NCBI GenBank assembly: GCA_009827215.1
Contig: WUAJ01000007.1
Coordinates: forward strand, 1 to 27,263
From: Phycisphaeraceae bacterium
Lineage (GTDB): Bacteria > Planctomycetota > Phycisphaerae > Phycisphaerales > UBA1924
Direction of reading: 5' to 3'
DNA: 27,263 nt
Numbering within the stretch: the first letter of the stretch is position 1; each line of letters begins with the position of its first letter. A model generated the notes under the pieces. The model searched no databases and was not told where the DNA came from. It saw only the letters and a program-made list of their open reading frames with translations. A program made the translations under genes and the position numbers. This document shows, in pieces, positions 21,973 to 27,263 of this stretch.

Positions 21973-22695
21973 ATGCTGAATCAGGATCAACTCGATCAAG
22001 CGCAGTCCATTCTTCAACATCAGTTCACTGATCTCGATTTGCTTCAACGAGCGTTTATCCATGCATCGGTCACAGAAACTCGACTCAAGTCCAACGAGAG
22101 GCTCGAGTTCCTTGGGGATGCGATCCTTGGGATGTTCGTCTGCGAGCGGATCTTCAGACGCTACCCAACCTATCTCGAAGGTGAGATGACCAAAATCAAG
22201 TCCCACGCCGTGTCTCGCGCCGCGTGCGCTGAGCTCGCGATTGATGTGGGGCTCGATCAACTCATCCGAGTTGGGAAAGGCATGCAGAGTCAACCAACGC
22301 TGCCGTCTTCACTCGCAGCAGCGGTCACCGAGTCTGTGATCGCGGCGCTGTATCTCGACGGCGGGATGGAAGCGGTTCAGCGCTTCCTTGAACCACTCAT
22401 CGATCCGATGATCGAATCCGCAGTGAACTCTGGACATCAGCACAACTTTAAAAGCGTGCTTCAGCAGCATGTCCAGCGACAGCACGGCGTGTCTCCTTCG
22501 TATCACATCATCGAAGAGTCCGGACCAGATCACGCGAAGTCATTCAAGATCGGCGTCGAAGTCCGAGGTGAGACATACCAGCCGAGTTGGGGACAGTCGA
22601 AGAAGCAGGCGGAGCAGGAAGCCGCGAAAAACGCGCTGCATGAGATGGGGGTCGTCGAGATCTGCGACGAGGGCAATGTCCACATGGCAGAGTAA
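21973..22695 (+). CDS. rnc: Ribonuclease III
   Basis: RNase III cuts double-stranded RNA in rRNA precursors and many mRNAs. The 240-residue protein has the catalytic domain with the signature NERLEFLGDAILG, carrying the conserved acidic residues. EGEMTKIKSHAVSR and a second acidic region (TESVIAALYLDGG) follow, then a C-terminal double-stranded RNA-binding domain (FKSVLQQHVQRQ to KKQAEQEAAKNALHEMG). The length is normal. ATG 21973 is chosen because GGAG lies 7 bases upstream; ATG 21958 would add five residues without an SD. It stands alone, without era or acpP, and converges with PEP-CTERM copy 2, with a single base between the two stop codons and no terminator visible. Confidence 0.96.
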   Translation: MLNQDQLDQAQSILQHQFTDLDLLQRAFIHASVTETRLKSNERLEFLGDAILGMFVCERIFRRYPTYLEGEMTKIKSHAVSRAACAELAIDVGLDQLIRVGKGMQSQPTLPSSLAAAVTESVIAALYLDGGMEAVQRFLEPLIDPMIESAVNSGHQHNFKSVLQQHVQRQHGVSPSYHIIEESGPDHAKSFKIGVEVRGETYQPSWGQSKKQAEQEAAKNALHEMGVVEICDEGNVHMAE

Positions 22696-22696
22696 T

Positions 22697-23275
22697 TCAG
22701 CGTCGTCTGCGAGACGCGCCGATCCCGGCGAAACCGAGCAGCGCCAAGCTCCCAGGCGCTGGGTACGCGAACTTCACCTGGATTGTTGATCCGGCGGCAA
22801 AGTACGCGTCAACCTCATCTGCGACATCATCGAACGACTCAAAGAACTCGATATCGAGGAAGCCGTCTGGGCTGTAGAAGAAATCCAAACCCTCTCCAAT
22901 AAGATCAACCATCCCGCCGGAGCTGAAGCTCAAGGTGCCTGCAAAGTCATTCCCGATTCCTGGAGTGAGGAAGAGTTCGTCCTCGAATCCGATCACGGCT
23001 TCGGACAACCACGAACCGCCGTTGGTGACGATGGTGACATCCCAACTGACCCCGATGACCCAGTTGAACATCGGCTGATAAACCGCTAGTTGTTCGTTGC
23101 TGTCATCACCTTGTAGATCCCAGCTATTGATCCCTGAAAGATCAAGGGTGATAGTCGGGCCAAAGCTTCCAAGCGGAGCAGATCCGATACCCTCATGTCC
23201 ATTGACCGAGGTGAGGTACGGCGATGCGTGTGCGATGCCGGTGATTGTGGCGAGTGCGATGACTGGGAGTTTCAT
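22697..23275 (-). CDS. Exported PEP-CTERM-like sorting-domain protein, copy 2
   Basis: A 192-residue secreted protein and clear paralog of the product of 20366-20941. It has a signal peptide (1-18, MKLPVIALATITGIAHAS), then the same order of blocks: NSWDL, GSWLSEAV, DELFLTPGIGNDFAG, SSGGMVDLIGEGLDFF, IEFFESFDDVADEVD. The sorting tail is YPAPGSLALLGFAGIGASRRRR. The hydrophobic helix plus arginine cluster suggests exosortase processing. No function is known; the shared beta-rich, acidic body suggests a surface or matrix protein. The SD AAAGGTGG is 3-4 bases before the ATG. A perfect 10-base inverted repeat lies 14-55 bases upstream. The stop codon is one base from the rnc stop, and no terminator is visible. 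Confidence 0.85.
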   Translation of the reverse strand: MKLPVIALATITGIAHASPYLTSVNGHEGIGSAPLGSFGPTITLDLSGINSWDLQGDDSNEQLAVYQPMFNWVIGVSWDVTIVTNGGSWLSEAVIGFEDELFLTPGIGNDFAGTLSFSSGGMVDLIGEGLDFFYSPDGFLDIEFFESFDDVADEVDAYFAAGSTIQVKFAYPAPGSLALLGFAGIGASRRRR

Positions 23276-23288
23276 GGTCCACCTTTGG

Positions 23289-23330
23289 TTGGATTGATGC
23301 AGATCAGTGCAATGTTATGAATCAATCCAA
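23289..23330 (-). promoter_or_regulatory. Perfect 10-base inverted repeat upstream of PEP-CTERM copy 2
   Basis: TTGGATTGAT (23289-23298) and ATCAATCCAA (23321-23330) are exact reverse complements 22 bases apart, starting 14 bases before the ATG at 23275. The arms could bind a dimeric regulator on adjacent helical turns, or form a hairpin next to the SD. Confidence 0.55.
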
Positions 23331-23366
23331 TATACACCCAAACAAGTCCGATACCATCGAAATGAC

Positions 23367-24845
23367 TCATTTGTTCAGGGGAACAAGATCCACAAAGATC
23401 GGCAAGTGATCAGTCGCTCGTGAATCCTCGCGCTCTAGACCAGCATCTTTCAGCACCTCGTCGCTCAATCGCTCTGTATCTAAGCTCCAAGAGTTGACCG
23501 GAGTCCAAGCTCGATCATCGACGAGGATCCAATCCAATCTACCAGGCGTGAATGAACTCTTCGGATCGACCCAGGTCAGCATCGACTGTGTTCCTAAGCA
23601 GGTCGTCGGAACTGGGACAAGGTTTTGCCCATCGCGTCCGATGCCTTCCGACATGACTTCGAGCGGGATTCGGGAACCAACAAGATTGAAGTCGCCTCCG
23701 ATGACGACGCCAGCATCGGGGTATTTATTACGGAGCTCAAGGACGAGATCGTGGATCTGCCCGGCTTGCATGATGCGCTTGTGATCTTCTTCTGAGTCTG
23801 CTCCGCCGCAGCATTTGAGGTGCAGCGATATCAGTATGAGCTGCTCATCATGCGCTTCGACGACCGCAGCAATGACTCGGCTTGGACGATCCCCTCGGTG
23901 TTCTACAACTGATTTCGATATGGTCTCGATGACATCCAGTTTTGTTGCGATTGCGACTCCGCTACCATCATCGGTCATGATGAGTGACCAATCCTTGCCA
24001 TGATGTTCATCTATCCAAGCGCGGACATCTTCTTTGGTGGTCTTGAACCATTCCTGATACAGCACCACATCCGGTTTGTTCGCGTTGATAACTCTCGCGA
24101 AGGGTTCTGGGTCACGGAGTGGTGACGAGTACAGCACATTGGCGCTCATGATGCGCACGCCGTCTTTGGGAGGATGCGAGATCGGTGTATTGATCGGTTT
24201 GTTTGGAGCGTACTTCGGGAGTGTGTCTGTGAACGATTGTGTTCTGAGCACTTCCCCACCGATTGCTCGATGCTCTACAACAATGTTGATTGGACCATCA
24301 TGTTGAAGGATCGGCAAGCGTGATCGATCGAGCCGAGCTTCGTACTTTGGAGAGTTATGCGTCGGAAGGAAGTAGAACCCTACATCCGCATGGCTAATGC
24401 GTTGTGTGGAATCTGCTGTATGCATTCTCGTATTGGATCCGCCTCGCAATGTTCCGAAATCTCGTCCCTCTGGAGAAATGTCAATCGTCAGGTCGACGCC
24501 TTGGGACAGCATCATTGGTTGCTCTGATGCTTGATCTTTGGTGTGGTACATCTGGCGCATGCCTGTCGTCGAGTCGGCGTCCGCGTCAATGCGAATCCGT
24601 GTCGTGAAGTCCGCGGCTTGGATCGCTTGGGAATCATCAAACGACTCGAAACAGATGAACACCTCGTCGTTGTCAGCGCGGATCCCAGTCTGTCCATACC
24701 AATCATCGAGCTCGCCGTCGAGGATGATCTGAGCGGGTGGTGGTGTAGAAGGCGCCTGAGAAACCGAAGGCTCATCGGAGGACAACTGTGTGGAGGCGCA
24801 TCCGCTGAGCAGGAGCAGCATCGATATAGAGAGTTTCGTGATCAT
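23367..24845 (-). CDS. Lipoprotein with N-terminal CBM9-like and C-terminal endonuclease/exonuclease/phosphatase domain
   Basis: A 492-residue exported lipoprotein: the signal peptide ends in lipobox LSGC with C16 as the lipid anchor. Residues about 38-215 start with IILDGELDDW and resemble a CBM9/DOMON-type beta sandwich. Residues about 228-490 form an EEP (DNase I-like) metallophosphoesterase. The expected active-site positions are visible: N236, E265 in YQEW, H342 in LHLKC, D385 and N387 in GGDFN, D438 in RLDWI, and D479-H480 in ATDHLP. Substrates in this superfamily range from nucleic acids to phosphoinositides and sphingomyelin, so I do not assign one. No SD precedes ATG 24845. A TTGGGT-17-TATGCT promoter ends 6 bases before it, suggesting leaderless translation. 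Divergent from yceI. Confidence 0.87.
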   Translation of the reverse strand: MITKLSISMLLLLSGCASTQLSSDEPSVSQAPSTPPPAQIILDGELDDWYGQTGIRADNDEVFICFESFDDSQAIQAADFTTRIRIDADADSTTGMRQMYHTKDQASEQPMMLSQGVDLTIDISPEGRDFGTLRGGSNTRMHTADSTQRISHADVGFYFLPTHNSPKYEARLDRSRLPILQHDGPINIVVEHRAIGGEVLRTQSFTDTLPKYAPNKPINTPISHPPKDGVRIMSANVLYSSPLRDPEPFARVINANKPDVVLYQEWFKTTKEDVRAWIDEHHGKDWSLIMTDDGSGVAIATKLDVIETISKSVVEHRGDRPSRVIAAVVEAHDEQLILISLHLKCCGGADSEEDHKRIMQAGQIHDLVLELRNKYPDAGVVIGGDFNLVGSRIPLEVMSEGIGRDGQNLVPVPTTCLGTQSMLTWVDPKSSFTPGRLDWILVDDRAWTPVNSWSLDTERLSDEVLKDAGLEREDSRATDHLPIFVDLVPLNK

Positions 24846-24851
24846 GTGGCG

Positions 24852-24880
24852 AGCATAGGTTCTCAGAGCTATCTACCCAA
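24852..24880 (-). promoter_or_regulatory. Putative promoter giving a leaderless lipoprotein mRNA
   Basis: Read leftward, TTGGGT (24875-24880), 17-base spacer, TATGCT (24852-24857), then six bases and the ATG at 24845. This spacing puts the transcription start at or beside the A of ATG, and the upstream bases contain no SD. Confidence 0.35.
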
Positions 24881-25047
24881 GCGGGAAATCCACCATTCGG
24901 ACGATTTGATCTGATTTGAGTGTCCAGAAACTTGTTCCAAACTCGGAATACTCTCAGAACTGTGTCCATTCACCTATGCTCATCGAACATCACCCTCAAC
25001 ACACGTACGCCGCGAGCACGCGGACAACCATAAGAGGAGGCACTCCA

Positions 25048-25704
25048 ATGAAAAAAGCACACACACTCATCGCATCGACCATCGGTCTCGCTGCCATCGG
25101 CGCTGGACTTGCTGGATTTACATCCAGCGCCAACGAAGCAAGCAACGCGATCTTAGAGACTTCAGTCGAATCGGTCGCTACCGAGTCTTACGCTGTGGAC
25201 GCGGTCCACTCGACGGTCCTCTTCAAGATCCGTCACGGCGGAGTGAGCAACTTTTACGGCCGATTCAACAAACTCAATGGAAGCATCGAGTTCGACAAGA
25301 GCGATGTCGCCAACTCCTCGATGAGCTTCACCATCCCCGCATCCTCAGTAGATACCAACAACAAAGATCGCGATGATCATGTCAAGAACGCGGAGTTCTT
25401 CAACGCGCGTCAGTATCCTGAGATCAGCTTTGAATCCACATCAATCTCGGAGGTCTCAGACGGTGTCTATGCATTGAGCGGCAATCTCTCGTTCCATGGA
25501 GAAACCAAAGAAATCACCGCTGACCTCACCGAAGTCCGCACCGGAACCTTTAGAGGTAAGCCGGTCATGGGATTTGAAGCGAGCTTCTCGATTAAACGAT
25601 CCGACTACGGCATCACCAAGTACCTCGCTGACGATCTCTCGGACAATGGCCCGCTTGGGAACACTGTTGACATCACTGTCGCGATCGAAGCCGTGAAGCA
25701 ATAA
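25048..25704 (+). CDS. Secreted YceI family protein
   Basis: A 218-residue exported protein with a signal peptide (about 1-31, KKAHTLIAST then a hydrophobic stretch) followed by a YceI lipocalin-like barrel. Typical elements are YAVDAVHSTVLFKIRHGGVSNFYGRF, VDTNNKDRDDHVKNAEFFNARQYPEISF, LSFHGETKEI and FSIKRSDYGITKYL. Family members bind long isoprenoid or amphiphilic lipids in the periplasm, and some are linked to stress or polyisoprenoid-quinone handling. The ligand here is unknown. The start is unambiguous, with AGGAGG 7 bases before the ATG, although the frame is open further upstream. A membrane-protein gene follows 24 bases later with no terminator, so the two are probably co-transcribed. 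Confidence 0.93.
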   Translation: MKKAHTLIASTIGLAAIGAGLAGFTSSANEASNAILETSVESVATESYAVDAVHSTVLFKIRHGGVSNFYGRFNKLNGSIEFDKSDVANSSMSFTIPASSVDTNNKDRDDHVKNAEFFNARQYPEISFESTSISEVSDGVYALSGNLSFHGETKEITADLTEVRTGTFRGKPVMGFEASFSIKRSDYGITKYLADDLSDNGPLGNTVDITVAIEAVKQ

Positions 25705-25728
25705 GTACTTTGATAGAGAGGGGATTGC

Positions 25729-26712
25729 ATGGATCCGCAAGTCCAGCAACAACTCATGATCTGGGGGGGCGCGTTCCCCGCAGGTCTCGCGATCGTTACG
25801 CTCCTGATTTTCTGGTCGATCCACACACGCAAAGCGATGTGGAGCGAGGGCGAGGAGCACGACGAGCAAGCATCTACCAAATCCACAGCCAAGCCGGGAC
25901 CGGTATGGTTGATGCCGATCTTGATTGCTACGGGATTCATCGGAGCCGTGAGCGCCCAGTTCCCCTCGTTTGAGATCTGGCCGAGCGACAATACCTACCG
26001 ACTCCCCCACGCCATGGTCCTTATCGCACTGGTCGGACTGCTCGAAGGCGTACTCAAACCAGGCGCGCTCGTGATGTTCATCGCGCGGACACTCGCGTAT
26101 GGAGCAGTCTTCTGCATCCTCGCGTCGGGATACCGAGGCAACGACATCGTCTTTGCGAGCGACTGGGTCTACTTCGGATGGATGGGGATCGCGGCGATCA
26201 CCCCCGCGCTGCTCGCGATGATCCACGAGCAGAACTCCAGAGACATTCCAGGATGGATCGACGCGGGATGCTGGATGCTCGTGCTCGGCGGCATGATGCC
26301 CACGCTCTTTTTCAACGGCAGCGCGACGGGTTCAACCACCCTCCCAGGCGTGCTCGCGGTGCTTGGTCCCGCAGCGGTGGTGGGATTGATCTGCAAACCA
26401 CTCTCGCTGAGCCGCGGCGCGATCACGACGCTGGTGGGTATCGTGCTGATCGTCACGATCGGATCGAGCGTGCATTCTGAGCTCCGCTCGTTGCAAGCGG
26501 TGCTGTTTCTGATCGCGGCTATGGGTACGGGGCTGATCCGCAAAGAGGGCACTTCTACATTCCGCTACATCCTCGTCCGCGCCGGGATCGCGGCGGTGCT
26601 GTTGGGTGGAGCCGCGGCTTTGGCGCATCATGAGTACCAGCAGCTCAACAGTGATTCCGGGAGCAGCGAGTACGACTCGTATCTGGACTACGACTCAGAA
26701 TCAGACAGCTGA
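25729..26712 (+). CDS. Polytopic membrane protein of unknown function
   Basis: I do not recognise a family. The 327-residue protein has about ten hydrophobic segments (roughly 12-30, 60-76, 93-109, 115-133, 146-165, 178-196, 206-222, 230-246, 255-270, 281-299). A charged loop (37-56, Glu/His/Lys-rich) follows the first. The C-terminal tail of about 25 residues is unusual, made almost only of S, D, E and Y (SSEYDSYLDYDSESDS). There is no cysteine pair or histidine cluster that would indicate a redox or metal function. GAGGGG precedes the ATG by 6 bases. It follows yceI by 24 bases. Elsewhere YceI genes often pair with cytochrome b561-like membrane proteins, but this one lacks their obvious haem histidine pattern. 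Confidence 0.75.
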   Translation: MDPQVQQQLMIWGGAFPAGLAIVTLLIFWSIHTRKAMWSEGEEHDEQASTKSTAKPGPVWLMPILIATGFIGAVSAQFPSFEIWPSDNTYRLPHAMVLIALVGLLEGVLKPGALVMFIARTLAYGAVFCILASGYRGNDIVFASDWVYFGWMGIAAITPALLAMIHEQNSRDIPGWIDAGCWMLVLGGMMPTLFFNGSATGSTTLPGVLAVLGPAAVVGLICKPLSLSRGAITTLVGIVLIVTIGSSVHSELRSLQAVLFLIAAMGTGLIRKEGTSTFRYILVRAGIAAVLLGGAAALAHHEYQQLNSDSGSSEYDSYLDYDSESDS

Positions 26713-26753
26713 TACACTCTTGCGTGCAAGAGTTTAATCCCCCAATCCCCATC

Positions 26754-27263
26754 ATGATCGGTCAGCGTGTATTGCTGCGATTTCCCACGATCTTGGATCG
26801 TGAGGAGTTTGTCGCGCTGCGAAGAGCATCGCGCGAGCATCTCGAACGCTGGGAACCGATCCCGCCTTCGGGATTGGACCTCTACAGCAACGAAGCATTC
26901 GATCGCGAGCTCGAAACACACAACACCCCTGAGTCCCAGCGCTGGTTGGTGTGCATGAAAGACAGCGGCGCGATCATTGGACGCATCGCGCTGGGAAACA
27001 TCGAGCGCGGCCCATTCCAGAACGGACGCTTCGGATACTGGATCGGCAGCGCCTTCGCAGGACAAGGACTGATGAGCGAAGCGCTGTCACTCGCCGTGAC
27101 GCACGCGTTTGCTTCAGTGGATAGTGGGGGCTTGGGTTTGCATCGCGTGTGCGCCAACATCATGCCGAGCAATGCCGCGTCGCGGAGGGTGCTGGAGAAG
27201 GTGGGGTTCGTGAAGGAGGGGTACTCGGAGAAGTACCTGCAGATTCAGGGGGAGTGGGAAGAT
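26754..27263 (+). CDS. RimJ-type GNAT N-acetyltransferase, 3' end outside the window
   Basis: The frame is open to the last base, giving 170 residues of a protein that normally has about 180-200. It begins MIGQRVLLRFPTILDREEF and carries the GNAT features: WLVCMKDSGAIIGRIAL (core strands), FGYWIGSAFAGQGLMSEAL (the acetyl-CoA loop region), HRVCANIMPSNAASRRVLEKVGF and KEGYSEKYLQIQG. This pattern matches RimJ-like enzymes that acetylate protein N-termini such as ribosomal S5; the true acceptor is not known. ATG 26754 has no SD. An in-frame GTG at 26724 would add ten residues (QEFNPPIPI before the ATG-encoded Met), a plausible family N-terminus preceded closely by TACACT (26713-26718). It starts 41 bases after the membrane-protein gene. 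Confidence 0.85.
   Translation, partial: MIGQRVLLRFPTILDREEFVALRRASREHLERWEPIPPSGLDLYSNEAFDRELETHNTPESQRWLVCMKDSGAIIGRIALGNIERGPFQNGRFGYWIGSAFAGQGLMSEALSLAVTHAFASVDSGGLGLHRVCANIMPSNAASRRVLEKVGFVKEGYSEKYLQIQGEWED

Noticed and set aside
25456..26226. Leftward open frame of 256 codons across yceI and the membrane-protein gene
   Set aside because: Spans two oppositely oriented supported genes, with shadow-like composition and no start signal.

Overview
The window looks like a piece of a planctomycete chromosome, most plausibly a marine member of the Phycisphaerae. This placement is an inference from gene content. The clues are a TPR protein carrying two RNA-polymerase-alpha-CTD modules, a membrane protein fused to a spermidine-synthase-like domain, two exported proteins ending in a PEP-CTERM-like sorting tail, and housekeeping genes scattered singly rather than in their usual operons (nuoB, rpmH, rnc, aroC). 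GC content is moderate by eye. GATC is strikingly frequent. I found no mobile element, CRISPR array, tRNA or rRNA gene.

Layout, left end (1-4450): the 3' part of pdxA, a MATE exporter with its own promoter, the TPR/alpha-CTD protein with promoter, SD and terminator, then an RNHCP zinc-binding protein behind a hairpin-rich leader. A BFD-like [2Fe-2S] protein converges on it.

Middle (4536-16288): the MFS/spermidine-synthase fusion and aroC run rightward. They meet, stop codon against stop codon, a leftward MDR oxidoreductase. Next come a leftward secretin (gspD/pilQ-like) - ATPase (gspE/pilB-like) - GNAT operon, a 400-base gap and a large leftward coiled-coil protein.

Right half (16429-27263): a 23S/16S-type pseudouridine synthase is followed 3 bases later by a YihY-family membrane protein. 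Then come a tandem ACT-domain protein and a solitary nuoB with a strong terminator. Two paralogous leftward PEP-CTERM proteins bracket a solitary rpmH (leftward) and rnc (rightward). The window closes with a leftward endonuclease/exonuclease/phosphatase lipoprotein, then a rightward yceI-like secreted protein, an unknown polytopic membrane protein and a RimJ-type acetyltransferase cut off by the window end.

Most genes are conserved housekeeping or accessory functions and do not form one pathway. The least explained parts are the TPR/alpha-CTD protein, the coiled-coil protein beside the secretin operon, the PEP-CTERM paralog pair with distinctive 5' regions, and a terminator-tailed orphan transcript region near 9.3 kb. 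I do not see a clear, complete new system. These are the best leads.
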